DNA of 64,000 nucleotides from Candidatus Nanopelagicales bacterium. Lineage in GTDB: Bacteria > Actinomycetota > Actinomycetes > S36-B12. Below the pieces are notes generated by a model. That model did not search any database and was not told the DNA's origin. It worked only from the letters and a program-made list of their open reading frames with translations. Below, piece after piece: positions 19,061-27,912 of this stretch. The position numbers and the translations under genes were made by a program. How positions within the stretch are numbered: the first letter of the stretch is position 1; the number at the start of each line of letters is the position of its first letter. Location of the stretch: positions 632,001 to 696,000 of the forward strand of contig JAGYKV010000017.1 in assembly GCA_018401415.1 (NCBI GenBank), given 5' to 3'.

Positions 19061-19909
19061 CTAAAGCCTGCACGCGTGAATGTCGGTGACCAAAATGCCT
19101 TTGGCTCCTAACACAAACAATTCATCCATTATGCGGTGGATATCGGCTGCCGGCACCATGGCTCTGATCGCAGACCACGCTGGATTCTGCAAAGCTGACA
19201 CGGTGGGTGACTCGATTCCCGGCGTGATCTGACAGGCACGATCAAGGTGCTTGTTCTCAATGTCGTAATCAACGAGGACGTAACTCCGAGCGACCAGAAC
19301 ACTGTGCAACCTGCGTTCAAAGGTCTCTTGGGCGCTGGAAACCTCGGCCGAATCCGACGAAATCAGAATGGCTTCCGACTCCACAATGGGATCCCCCATG
19401 ATTTCCAGCCCGGCCGCGCGCAATGTCGCACCGGTTGCCACGACGTCAGCAACGACATCGGCGACTCCGAGTGCAACAGCATTCTCAACTGCTCCGTCAA
19501 GGCGAACCACATTCGCGGACAGACCATTCTTGACAAGCCATTCGGCCAACAACCTCGGATAGGAGGTCGCGATCCGGGTTCCCTCAAGGCTTTGAATCGA
19601 TGAATATTTACCTAAAGGTGTTGCAATTCGAAATGTAGATGGGGCGAAACCCAGTTGCATCAGTTCGCGCGCTGGGGCCCCACTGTCCATGAGCATGTCC
19701 CTGCCCGTGATCCCGAGATCCAGGGTCCCAGCTCCCACATAGATGGCTACATCCTTTGGGCGCAGAAAATAGAACTCGACGCCGTTCTGGGAGTCATGCA
19801 CAACAAGTGAGCGGGGGTTACTCGCAGATAGATAACCCGCTTCCTTCAACATTTGCCGAGCGGGTTCAGCAAGTTGTCCCTTATTCGGAACCGCGACTTT
19901 AAGCACCAC
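19061..19909 (-). CDS. hisG: ATP phosphoribosyltransferase (long form)
   Basis: First and histidine-inhibited step of histidine synthesis, joining ATP and PRPP. The protein of about 282 residues is the long form with a C-terminal regulatory ACT-like domain (HRIMDELFVLGAKGILVTDIHACRL), so it needs no HisZ. Catalytic-domain motifs include VPNKGQLAEP near the N-terminus, LDLGITGRDML and ENAVALGVADVVADVVATGATLRAAGL. The frame also allows TTG at 19936, but GTG 19907-19909 is preferred because GTGAGG lies 8 nt upstream. It follows hisE. Confidence 0.95.
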   Translation of the reverse strand: MVLKVAVPNKGQLAEPARQMLKEAGYLSASNPRSLVVHDSQNGVEFYFLRPKDVAIYVGAGTLDLGITGRDMLMDSGAPARELMQLGFAPSTFRIATPLGKYSSIQSLEGTRIATSYPRLLAEWLVKNGLSANVVRLDGAVENAVALGVADVVADVVATGATLRAAGLEIMGDPIVESEAILISSDSAEVSSAQETFERRLHSVLVARSYVLVDYDIENKHLDRACQITPGIESPTVSALQNPAWSAIRAMVPAADIHRIMDELFVLGAKGILVTDIHACRL

Positions 19910-19960
19910 TGGGTTTTCCTCACTTACATTTAGCAATTGGAAAATGGCTATTCATTAAAT

Positions 19961-20242
19961 CTACAGATATTTATAAACTTCGGTGGGGGTGATCTGGTGG
20001 ACGTGCATGAGAACTTGCAAGTGGTAAAGCAATTGGGAGATTTCCTCAGCAAGCTGTTGTGGTGTTTGATATTCGGCAGCCATCCAGACTTCAGCGGCTT
20101 CTTCGACGATCTTCTTCCCAATTGCATGGGTGCCTTGCGACACCAACTCGACAGTTCGCGATGTGGGATCCCCCGAAGATATTCGAACGGTGAGTTCATG
20201 GAAAAGTTCTTCGAATGTTTTGTTACCTTCTGGATCGGGCAT
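19961..20242 (-). CDS. hisE: Phosphoribosyl-ATP pyrophosphatase
   Basis: Second step of histidine synthesis, hydrolysing PR-ATP to PR-AMP. The 93-residue all-helical MazG-like protein carries KKIVEEAAEVWMAAEY, the metal-binding glutamate helix, and EEISQLLYHLQVLM. It is separate from HisI, as usual in actinobacteria. It lies 9 nt after ribH; hisE-hisG are thus cotranscribed with riboflavin genes and lie 40 kb from the other his genes. Confidence 0.96.
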   Translation of the reverse strand: MPDPEGNKTFEELFHELTVRISSGDPTSRTVELVSQGTHAIGKKIVEEAAEVWMAAEYQTPQQLAEEISQLLYHLQVLMHVHQITPTEVYKYL

Positions 20243-20251
20243 GTGGCGAGT

Positions 20252-20740
20252 CTACCGAAAGCCAACAGGGCTCTCTGAAACTCGTTGAGCCAGAGCCATG
20301 GAGATTGCCGCTTCGACTGCTTCGGCGCCCTTGTCCTCGCTGGAATCCGCAAGCCCAACACGATCGAGTGCCTGCTGCTCACTTTCCACCGTGAGAAGAC
20401 CGAAACCAATGGGGATGCTTTCATCAAGACCCACCCGAAGCAAGCCTTGGGTCGTGGCTTGACACACGTACTCGAAGTGTGGGGTACCGCCCCGAATCAC
20501 CACACCCAAAGCCACTAGTGCATCGACTTTCCGTAATCGAGCAACCCGTTGACAACCCAGAGGTAACTCGAAAGCTCCCGGTACCCGAATCAACTGATGT
20601 GTGGCGCCAGCCTTGTCACATGCGGCAACCGCGCCAGCAACAAGGGCATTCATCACTGTTTCATGCCACAGACTGGCAATAATGGCCACCTTCGTACCCG
20701 TTGCATCGAGTTTCAGTGTGGGGGCATTTGCACCGCTCAT
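20252..20740 (-). CDS. ribH: 6,7-dimethyl-8-ribityllumazine synthase
   Basis: Penultimate riboflavin step, condensing the pyrimidine ribitylamine with dihydroxybutanone phosphate; forms pentamers or 60-mers. The 162-residue protein has VAIIASLWHETVMNALVAGA, RVPGAFELPLG, VALGVVIRGGTPHFEYVC with the catalytic His, and PIGFGLLTVESEQQALDR. ATG overlaps the ribE stop as ATGA. Confidence 0.97.
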   Translation of the reverse strand: MSGANAPTLKLDATGTKVAIIASLWHETVMNALVAGAVAACDKAGATHQLIRVPGAFELPLGCQRVARLRKVDALVALGVVIRGGTPHFEYVCQATTQGLLRVGLDESIPIGFGLLTVESEQQALDRVGLADSSEDKGAEAVEAAISMALAQRVSESPVGFR

Positions 20741-21357
20741 GTGGTCTCCACCTGCTTAAATGCCATGAGGCGTTGCACATATTTCGCGAGTGCATCCACT
20801 TCAATATTGACCGGATCGCCAACAGATAACGCACCCAGATTCGTCTCACGCAGAGTCGTTGGAATCAATGAGACGCTGAACTCTTGAGTGGCTGCCTGGG
20901 GTTCGGAAACATTTGCGACGGTGAGGGAGACTCCATTGACGGTAATGGATCCCTTTTCGACAATGAATGGCGCGATATCCCTTGAAACAGATATGCGGAT
21001 GATTGTCCAGTCGGGTTCTTGCACCACCTCAAGAATGGAACCTCTTGCATCAACATGGCCTTGCACAATGTGGCCGCCAAATCGACCGCTGGCCGGCATT
21101 GCCCGCTCAAGATTGACGTGGTCGCCAATATTCAATGACGCCAGCGTTGAACGATTAAGAGTTTCCAACATGACATCGGCGGAAAAAGATTCTTCGTTGA
21201 AATCGACAACAGTGAGGCATACGCCATTGACAGAGATTGACACACCGGGCCCAGCATCGGCGAGGACCTCAGGGCCTTGGATTGAGATGAGGGCTGAGTC
21301 TTCACGCCTATCTATTGATTTAACCCACCCTAGGGTTTCAATAATTCCCGTAAACAT
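20737..21357 (-). CDS. ribE: Riboflavin synthase
   Basis: Final step: dismutation of two lumazines to riboflavin. The 206-residue protein contains two similar lumazine-binding domains, each starting with a FTGII- or GGHIVQGHVD-type motif and containing SISVNGVCLTV or SITVNGVSLTV. It lies 9 nt after ribD and overlaps ribH. The ribBA gene commonly found between ribE and ribH is absent, since the two genes overlap. Confidence 0.96.
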   Translation of the reverse strand: MFTGIIETLGWVKSIDRREDSALISIQGPEVLADAGPGVSISVNGVCLTVVDFNEESFSADVMLETLNRSTLASLNIGDHVNLERAMPASGRFGGHIVQGHVDARGSILEVVQEPDWTIIRISVSRDIAPFIVEKGSITVNGVSLTVANVSEPQAATQEFSVSLIPTTLRETNLGALSVGDPVNIEVDALAKYVQRLMAFKQVETT

Positions 21358-21366
21358 AGCGTGACT

Positions 21367-22365
21367 CTACCGATAAACGAGAGTTCCGCTAATGACCAAG
21401 TCGCGGGCGACCCGCTCCCAATGAATTTCAGTGACAGAATAGTAAGGCTGGAGGAGGGTGTTGAGTGCAGATGGACCCGCACCAAATGTTACGGGACCGA
21501 TAATGGTTATGACCTGATGCACTGCACCGGCCTTGAGAAAAGCGCCTGCCAACGTGGGGCCGCCTTCCACAAGAATGTGCTTCACTCCCCGCTCAGATAA
21601 GTCTTTGATCACGGAAGAAATTTCGCGAGTTCGGAGATGAAGCACTTCACCTCCGGGCTTGGTGAAGAGTGCTGCGCCGGACGGAATATCAGACTCACCG
21701 ACAACGACTCTCAGCGGTTGCCGGTGGATCAGTTCACCATGGGGATCACGTGCAGTAAGTGTGGGATTATCGATCCACACTGTTTGTGTGCCAACGACGA
21801 TAGCGTCCACTTCTGAACGAAGAATGTGTGTCGATGCCTGAGCCTGGTTACCACTGATTGCGGTACGAGTTCCATGACGATCTGCGACTCTCGCATCAAT
21901 GGATTGCGCAAATTTCCATGTCACAAAAGGTCTACCTGTTGTTATCCAATGAAGCCACGCCCTGTTGAGCCGCTCAGCTTCGGAGGCAAGAACCCCACCC
22001 GTGACGCGTACGCCTGCATCGCTTAACAACCGTGCCCCGCCGGCAGCTGTGCTGGTGAGGTCCGACTGAGCGAATGTCACCGATTGGATACCCGCCGCAA
22101 TGATCGCCTCGGTGCATGGACCTGTCCGACCATGGTGTGAGCAAGGCTCAAGTGAGACAAACATCTGTGCACCCCGAGCTAATGCACCTGCTTGGGCAAT
22201 TGCTTCCACTTCTGCGTGGGGAGTTCCGGCACCACGATGGAATCCTTCACCAACAACTCGATGATTGCTGACAACGACTGCTCCCACGCGGGGATTATCT
22301 GAGATCGGGCTCTCTCGAGCGAGTTCAATGGCGCGCAGCATGTAAGGGCGGGCGTCATTTTGCAT
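21367..22365 (-). CDS. ribD: Bifunctional riboflavin deaminase/reductase RibD
   Basis: Deaminates the GTP-derived pyrimidine, then reduces its ribose. The 332-residue protein has an N-terminal zinc deaminase domain (HAEVEAI near 50, EPCSHHGRTGPC near 73-84) and a C-terminal DHFR-like reductase domain (VDAIVVGTQTVWIDNPTLTAR and VEGGPTLAGAFL). ATG overlaps the rpe stop by one base. No FMN riboswitch is seen; the genes follow rpe without a gap. Confidence 0.96.
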   Translation of the reverse strand: MQNDARPYMLRAIELARESPISDNPRVGAVVVSNHRVVGEGFHRGAGTPHAEVEAIAQAGALARGAQMFVSLEPCSHHGRTGPCTEAIIAAGIQSVTFAQSDLTSTAAGGARLLSDAGVRVTGGVLASEAERLNRAWLHWITTGRPFVTWKFAQSIDARVADRHGTRTAISGNQAQASTHILRSEVDAIVVGTQTVWIDNPTLTARDPHGELIHRQPLRVVVGESDIPSGAALFTKPGGEVLHLRTREISSVIKDLSERGVKHILVEGGPTLAGAFLKAGAVHQVITIIGPVTFGAGPSALNTLLQPYYSVTEIHWERVARDLVISGTLVYR

Positions 22366-23018
22366 TATGAAGAATCAATCAGGTTGGACAGCCTCTCCAC
22401 TTCAACAGCGGGGTCTGCGGATCGATACACGCTCGACCCTGCGACAAATACGTTAGCTCCAGCATCGCGACACTCCAGAATATTCTCCGCACTGATTCCG
22501 CCATCCACCTCTATCCACATATCAGCCCCGGAAATCTCGCGTGCTTGCCGGATTTTCGGCAACATATCGCGCATAAATGGTTGCCCACCAAATCCGGGTT
22601 CGACGGTCATAATCAGAATCATGTCTAAATGTGGAAGCAGTGACTCAATCGACATGAGATCGGTGGCCGGCTTGAGTGCCGCCGCAGATCGCGCACCTGC
22701 CATTCGAATGTTTTGGGCAAGTGATACCGGATCCCGACATGCCTCTATGTGAAAAGTGACCGAATATGCCCCGGCATCCGCATACGCGGGTGCCCAACGA
22801 TCTGGATCGTCGATCATCAGATGAATATCGGCTCGCAGACTTGTCTGCTCAATAACACTTGCCACCACGGGAAGGCCAAATGTCAGATTGGGAACAAAAT
22901 GGTTATCCATGACATCGAGGTGAATCATGTCGGCCACCCCCTCAACGAGGGATATCTCAGCACTCAACTGCCCCAGATTGCAATTGAGAACACTGGGAGA
23001 GACCAACAACGGCACCAT
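22365..23018 (-). CDS. rpe: Ribulose-phosphate 3-epimerase
   Basis: Interconverts ribulose 5-phosphate and xylulose 5-phosphate; ribulose 5-phosphate is also a riboflavin precursor, which may explain the link with rib genes. The 217-residue TIM barrel has the metal ligands in IHLDVMDNHFVPN and ADIHLMI, the catalytic region MTVEPGFGGQPFM, and WIEVDGGIS. Start ATG 23016-23018 lies 40 nt after rsmB. Confidence 0.97.
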   Translation of the reverse strand: MVPLLVSPSVLNCNLGQLSAEISLVEGVADMIHLDVMDNHFVPNLTFGLPVVASVIEQTSLRADIHLMIDDPDRWAPAYADAGAYSVTFHIEACRDPVSLAQNIRMAGARSAAALKPATDLMSIESLLPHLDMILIMTVEPGFGGQPFMRDMLPKIRQAREISGADMWIEVDGGISAENILECRDAGANVFVAGSSVYRSADPAVEVERLSNLIDSS

Positions 23019-23058
23019 GTGCTCAGACTAACCAAGCCTTCATCTCCACCGGAAGTGA

Positions 23059-24387
23059 CTAGTTTCTCCTGATGAGGGCGAAAAACATGGCATCGGTTCC
23101 ATGAACATGGGGCCACAACTGGACGGTGGGTCCGGGACCAAGATCGGACACGCCTGGGAAAAGTGGCCGAGCATCTTCCAATTGGGCATCGGGTCGCTCT
23201 GCGAGGACGGATTCAAGAATGTCTCGGGTTTCTTCCACGAGCGGTGAGCAGGTGACATAACACACCACACCACCACTCCTTGTGCTGTCAAGTGCCGCCA
23301 GAATAAGTTCTTCTTGAAGAGTGTTGAGTCCAGGAAGATCAGATGCCTTCTTGCGCCAGCGGGCCTCGGGTCTACGCCGCAATGCGCCCAATCCTGTACA
23401 CGGAGCATCGACCAAAACGCGATCAAAAAAGAGATTGCCCCACGGTCGAGTTCGGGCATCGGACACAATAACCGTTGCCGTGGTTGACATTATTTGCCTG
23501 ACCAACCGAGCCCGATGATCATGTAATTCGACGGCGGTGAAGGTCACACCCGGTGGTACCGAATCTGAAATCAATGCTGCCTTACCACCTGGACCAGCGC
23601 ACATGTCTAACCACGCAGACTCGGGTCCACCCGGGCTCGCCAAAAGGAAAGCTTGAGCAACAAGTTGACTGCCTTCGTCTTGCACAATGATCTGATTGAT
23701 GTTCCCGCTGACCAGCTCCTGGGGAATGACCGTGTCCAAGACCCTGGCATTCTTACTCCAGCGACCAGGACTGGTCCCTTCAATCTCGCTGTCGCCGAAA
23801 CGCACGGCAATTACGGGTTTGGCGGGAAGGTTATTGGCCTGGAGTAGCGCCTCAATCTCAGATTCGTGTCGACCGGCCGCCATAATTGAATCCCGGTAGG
23901 AATCGATAATCCACTGTGGGTGCGAGTACGTGATACTCAAGTCTGTTTGAGTGTCGGAACCAAGATCGTCCGCGCGAAGTTTGTGGTTGCGGACAATGCA
24001 CCTCAAAATCGCGTTGACAAAACCCCCACGCGCTTGTGATTGTCCACCCGGTGAAATACCGCGTGCGAGATTAACACTGGAATCAACCGCGGCATGGTCA
24101 GGCACCCGCATGGAAACGACTTGGTGAACACCCATCCGAAGGATGTCTTTAATCTCAGGTTCAATGACGGAAATGTCTCGTTCCGAACATTGTTCAATAT
24201 AGGTGTCATAGAGCATTTGATTTCGAAGCACTCCGTAGGCCAACTCCACCGTAAAGGCTGCGTCACGCCCATTGAGAGCATGTGTCTTCAGGACCTGAGA
24301 TAACGCCAAGTTTGCATAGGCGCCTTCATCGCGTACAAGTCGAAGTAAATCGAGTGCTGCTAACCGTGAATTATCAATGATGGTCAT
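23059..24387 (-). CDS. rsmB: 16S rRNA m5C967 methyltransferase
   Basis: SAM-dependent cytosine-5 methyltransferase acting on 16S rRNA. The 442-residue protein has an N-terminal NusB-like RNA-binding domain (to about 140) and a C-terminal catalytic domain: MCAGPGGKAALIS for SAM, VDAPCTGLGALRRRPEARW (motif IV), and YVTCSPLVEET with the catalytic Cys of motif VI. ATG overlaps the fmt stop as ATGA. Substrate position is by family. Confidence 0.95.
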   Translation of the reverse strand: MTIIDNSRLAALDLLRLVRDEGAYANLALSQVLKTHALNGRDAAFTVELAYGVLRNQMLYDTYIEQCSERDISVIEPEIKDILRMGVHQVVSMRVPDHAAVDSSVNLARGISPGGQSQARGGFVNAILRCIVRNHKLRADDLGSDTQTDLSITYSHPQWIIDSYRDSIMAAGRHESEIEALLQANNLPAKPVIAVRFGDSEIEGTSPGRWSKNARVLDTVIPQELVSGNINQIIVQDEGSQLVAQAFLLASPGGPESAWLDMCAGPGGKAALISDSVPPGVTFTAVELHDHRARLVRQIMSTTATVIVSDARTRPWGNLFFDRVLVDAPCTGLGALRRRPEARWRKKASDLPGLNTLQEELILAALDSTRSGGVVCYVTCSPLVEETRDILESVLAERPDAQLEDARPLFPGVSDLGPGPTVQLWPHVHGTDAMFFALIRRN

Positions 24388-25328
24388 GTGAAAAACCTTG
24401 GAGTCTCAGCAAGCCCACGCACCCAATCCGATGCCGCCATGGTTTTTCGGCCCTGTGGAGTCACCGTGGTCAACTCAACGGGAAGAGTCAGTGTTCCAAC
24501 AAAAATCTTCTTGGACTCAACCACGATTTCACCCGGCACAATGGATCCTGTTGGGAATAACTCAGGCCCAACTGGAATAACTGGGCCGCATCCGATTCTC
24601 TCCGGTTCGAGATTGACTCGATCTATTGTTGACCATGCACCGGGAGTCGGGGTTGTGGCCCGAATACGTCGATCTATTTCCATGGCCGGCATCTGCCAAT
24701 TAACTCTGGATTCGGATTTGGTGATCTTGGGAGCATATGAAATACCTTCGGATCCTTGTGGTTGAGGTTGTAATGCACCCACAGCCAAGGCATCGATGCA
24801 TTGTCGTAACAGCACCGCGCCAGTCTCGGCCAGCCGCTCCAATAATTCACCTGCCGTGTCACGGGGTCGAATAACTTCGGTCACCGAACCAAGTACCGCA
24901 CCCGTGTCCATGCCGGAGTCGAGAATAAAAGTCGTTGCCCCTGTGATGTGATCGCCAGCCCAGATTGCATGCTGAACCGGAGCCGCCCCACGCCAACTCG
25001 GTAAGAGGGAAAAGTGCACATTCACCCATCCGGATGGTGGAATGGACAGGAGTTCTCTCGGAATGAGTTGGCCATACGCCACTATTGGGATGCAGTCTGG
25101 TTTGATCTGGCGAAGTTCCGAGGCGATTTCGGAGATCGAATGAGGGGCGAGAACAGGAAGCCCATGGGAATTGGCAAAATCTTCAACCGGGCTCGGAGTT
25201 ATTTTCCTTCCGCGGCCGGTAGGTGCCGGCGGCTGGGTAATGACTGCGGCTATTTCGTGGTCGGAATCCAGCAATGCTTTTAAAGAAGGCAAAGCCACAG
25301 TCGGTGTTCCAGCAAAAACCAGTTTCAC
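24384..25328 (-). CDS. fmt: Methionyl-tRNA formyltransferase
   Basis: Formylates initiator Met-tRNA using 10-formyl-THF. The 314-residue protein has KLVFAGTPTVALPSL at the N-terminus, the signature VNVHFSLLPSWRGAAPVQ and GATTFILDSGMDTGAV, then the C-terminal OB-like domain. The ORF could start 20 codons earlier inside def, but GTG at 25326-25328, one base after the def stop, gives the standard N-terminus. def and fmt act as a pair on the same pathway. Confidence 0.97.
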   Translation of the reverse strand: MKLVFAGTPTVALPSLKALLDSDHEIAAVITQPPAPTGRGRKITPSPVEDFANSHGLPVLAPHSISEIASELRQIKPDCIPIVAYGQLIPRELLSIPPSGWVNVHFSLLPSWRGAAPVQHAIWAGDHITGATTFILDSGMDTGAVLGSVTEVIRPRDTAGELLERLAETGAVLLRQCIDALAVGALQPQPQGSEGISYAPKITKSESRVNWQMPAMEIDRRIRATTPTPGAWSTIDRVNLEPERIGCGPVIPVGPELFPTGSIVPGEIVVESKKIFVGTLTLPVELTTVTPQGRKTMAASDWVRGLAETPRFFT

Positions 25329-25329
25329 C

Positions 25330-25872
25330 CTAGAGCCACTTGGCTGAGCGATTGTGTGGACTGGATTTAATGATTGTGTCTTCACCAAACCACTCAGCGG
25401 CTCGAATCTCTTTCATGGCTGCCTTGCGGGCTTCCGGATCGAGTCGGTCAATGAAAATAATGCCGTCTAGGTGGTCGGTTTCATGTTGAACGCAACGGGC
25501 CAAAAGATCGGAACCAATGAGTTCAATCGGCTCCCCATGCATGTTGAACCCCTTTGCCACCACGCTCATGGACCGAGGTGTGTCAAATGATAATCCGGGT
25601 AGAGATAAACAACCTTCCTCACCGATTTGTTGATCTTCTGATAAATCCAATATTGGGTTTACGACATGGCCCAGATAGTCGTCCACCCAGTAGGTAAAAA
25701 CTCGAAGTGAGACCCCCAACTGTGGTGCTGCTAGTCCCACCCCCGGAGCATCCATCATGGTATCGGTGAGATCGGAAACGAGTTTGCGTAACTCTTTGTC
25801 GAAGACAACTACTTCTGCAGCGGGCGTCCTGAGAACAGGATCGCCAAAAATGCGAATGGGTTGAATCGTCAT
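25330..25872 (-). CDS. def: Peptide deformylase
   Basis: Metalloenzyme removing formyl from nascent proteins. The 180-residue protein has all three motifs: GVGLAAPQLG, EEGCLSLPG with the metal Cys, and QHETDHLDG (HExxH). ATG at 25870-25872 has no ribosome binding site, and a -10-like TAGACT lies 7 nt upstream, so translation is probably leaderless. It heads def-fmt-rsmB-rpe-ribDEH-hisEG. Confidence 0.97.
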   Translation of the reverse strand: MTIQPIRIFGDPVLRTPAAEVVVFDKELRKLVSDLTDTMMDAPGVGLAAPQLGVSLRVFTYWVDDYLGHVVNPILDLSEDQQIGEEGCLSLPGLSFDTPRSMSVVAKGFNMHGEPIELIGSDLLARCVQHETDHLDGIIFIDRLDPEARKAAMKEIRAAEWFGEDTIIKSSPHNRSAKWL

Positions 25873-25879
25873 GGATAAG

Positions 25880-25885
25880 AGTCTA
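25880..25885 (-). promoter_or_regulatory. Candidate -10 of leaderless def promoter
   Basis: TAGACT on the minus strand fits TANNNT and ends 7 nt before the def ATG, placing the transcription start at the start codon. A weak -35 (TTCCTG) lies 18 nt further upstream, in the 45-nt gap after priA. Confidence 0.5.
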
Positions 25886-25917
25886 GGACATGGATGTGCC
25901 GACCAGGAATTACTCGA

Positions 25918-27912
25918 TTAGAAGTCACGAGGATCAACACGAACCTGAACATGTTGACTTTTTGGATCAGCGGAACGCACTCGCGTGATGTCCATTAACT
26001 TTCGGGTAAGTTGCGAACCCTCCGACCGCGCAACAAGTAGAAAGGTATATGCCTTCTTGGTATCGACCGAATCAACAGGCCCCAGAACCCGAAGTGTGGG
26101 CATTGAATGAATCTGCGCCGTGACGGCTTCCACGTCTGTGCGAGAGCCGTCAAGCCGGATGGCCCGGTACACGGGCGGTAAATGTGCCTCGCCTCGTTCC
26201 AGGAGTTCACGCCGTGCCGCCCAAGAGGAATCCCATCGGCTTACCGCTTGCACTACGCGGTCCTCAGATGGTGCCACGATCACAATCTCTGCATCCGGAG
26301 CCGCAAGTACCGCAGCACCAAAAAGCCTTCTGATCAATGACTCCTGAGCCATCAGGGAAATTGCACCCGTTGTGGCATCAAGGGCAATAACTGCTCGGTA
26401 ACCGCCGAGCGCAGTTGGCTCGGCACCCGGAGTTGACACAACTATTCGAGGATGGTCATCCACCTCTGCTATCAAGCGCTCAGCCTGCGACCACAAGACG
26501 GGAGTTCCAGCAAATGCTCTTCCGATTTCTTCGGCGGTTCGTTCTGCCCCAATCGACAGCGCGGAAACCTCACGGCCACCGCAGGGGCATTTCCATGTAG
26601 TTGTTCCGCACCTCGAACACGACATCATCTGTGAGGTGCCGTGACGGGTGATCGAGATACCACCGCCACAATCACACACTGCTCGCTCACCACATTCCTT
26701 GCACACGAACGCAGGAATGTAACCTCGCCGTGAGACTTGGATGAGTACCGGACCGTGGGCAATTCCCTTTTTCACCGCTTGCCAGGCAACGTGAGGTATT
26801 CGAGCCTTGGCTGGATCACGCTCAGAGTCTTCCGGGGACATGCCACGAACTTTGCCAAACACTCTCTGTCGAACCTGTTCGGAGGGATTGACCTCCCTGC
26901 TCCACCCCGAGTTACACCATGATTGGGTTACCAGAGACCGACTGTGCGCTCCAACAATGAATGAACATCCACTCTCGTGACTTCGGAGTGCGGCAACTTC
27001 GCGGGCATCCCAATAGGGTGCGTGGGGTTCTGCGAGATTATCGTTCCCGTCGTCCCACAGAATAATCGTGGTTAAATTCGCAACCGGAGCAAAGACCGCA
27101 GAGCGGGTACCAATAACACACCGACTCTCGCCATTGATGATTGAAAGAAAAGCTCGGTATCTTTCCTGCGGCCCAAGTTCCGCCATGAGAATTGTGGGCG
27201 AGAACTCGTGACATGCCGCGGATAACTCAACGACATCTTTTGCGTCTGGGAGCACAATGAGTACTCCCCGATTGTCCTCACCGCCCAATGCACTGCGAAC
27301 AAGCTCTTGGATTTCCAGCCGCCAATCAGAAAAAGGTGCAGATGCCCAACACGCCCGGACGACGGATTCACCGCCAAGGCTTTCACAAAGTTGATCCCCA
27401 TCCGTGTAGTGATCCCACGACCCCGATGCGACTGGAAATGGTGAGAGTGGAAATGGTGAGCGCAAATCTTGAGGCTTCATTTGGGAAAGTCCCCTGCCGT
27501 GCTTCGTGGGAACAGCAGCCCGAACTACATCCCAAAAGAGTCCCGCGTACCGATCGGTGACCGCGGTAATCAGCGACAGCGTTTCAGAGGTGAGCGCGGG
27601 GCCGATCACCCGCTCAATGGGTTGCAGTTTCTCAAAACCAGACTCAGGGATTCGTCTCACGATAACGGCATCGGTGAGTTTGCCGTGGAAACGGACTCGC
27701 ACCTTCGCACCCACCTGAGCCTGGTGGTCGAGTTCCCGTGGAATGAGATAATCGAAATCGCGATCTAGGTGTGCGATGGAAATATCGACCCGAACCTGAG
27801 CAATGGGCAAGTTGTCTGCAGCCACTGGTGCGATCTTCTTGGTGGCTCGAGTTCGAGCCTTGACACTTCCGGGATCAGCAACAAGTACGAGTTGCTCGCT
27901 CCCCTGATCCAC
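25918..27912 (-). CDS. priA: PriA-like primosomal protein without helicase motifs
   Basis: Replication-restart protein N'. The 664-residue protein keeps the N-terminal DNA 3'-end binding domain (VDISIAHLDRDFDYLIP) and the eight zinc-binding cysteines in CKEC, CDC, CSRC and CPC. The Walker A GxGKT is missing: the equivalent region reads RACWASAPFSDW, and the DEEH box is degraded to WDDGND. This is known for actinobacterial PriA, which is thought not to be a helicase. GTG start overlaps the metK stop by one base. Confidence 0.88.
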   Translation of the reverse strand: MDQGSEQLVLVADPGSVKARTRATKKIAPVAADNLPIAQVRVDISIAHLDRDFDYLIPRELDHQAQVGAKVRVRFHGKLTDAVIVRRIPESGFEKLQPIERVIGPALTSETLSLITAVTDRYAGLFWDVVRAAVPTKHGRGLSQMKPQDLRSPFPLSPFPVASGSWDHYTDGDQLCESLGGESVVRACWASAPFSDWRLEIQELVRSALGGEDNRGVLIVLPDAKDVVELSAACHEFSPTILMAELGPQERYRAFLSIINGESRCVIGTRSAVFAPVANLTTIILWDDGNDNLAEPHAPYWDAREVAALRSHESGCSFIVGAHSRSLVTQSWCNSGWSREVNPSEQVRQRVFGKVRGMSPEDSERDPAKARIPHVAWQAVKKGIAHGPVLIQVSRRGYIPAFVCKECGERAVCDCGGGISITRHGTSQMMSCSRCGTTTWKCPCGGREVSALSIGAERTAEEIGRAFAGTPVLWSQAERLIAEVDDHPRIVVSTPGAEPTALGGYRAVIALDATTGAISLMAQESLIRRLFGAAVLAAPDAEIVIVAPSEDRVVQAVSRWDSSWAARRELLERGEAHLPPVYRAIRLDGSRTDVEAVTAQIHSMPTLRVLGPVDSVDTKKAYTFLLVARSEGSQLTRKLMDITRVRSADPKSQHVQVRVDPRDF
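27431..27460. repeat. 15-bp tandem duplication inside priA
   Basis: Two adjacent units, ACTGGAAATGGTGAG and AGTGGAAATGGTGAG, differ at one base. They encode a duplicated SPFPL/SPFPV stretch in the degenerate helicase region of PriA and keep the frame. Confidence 0.85.
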
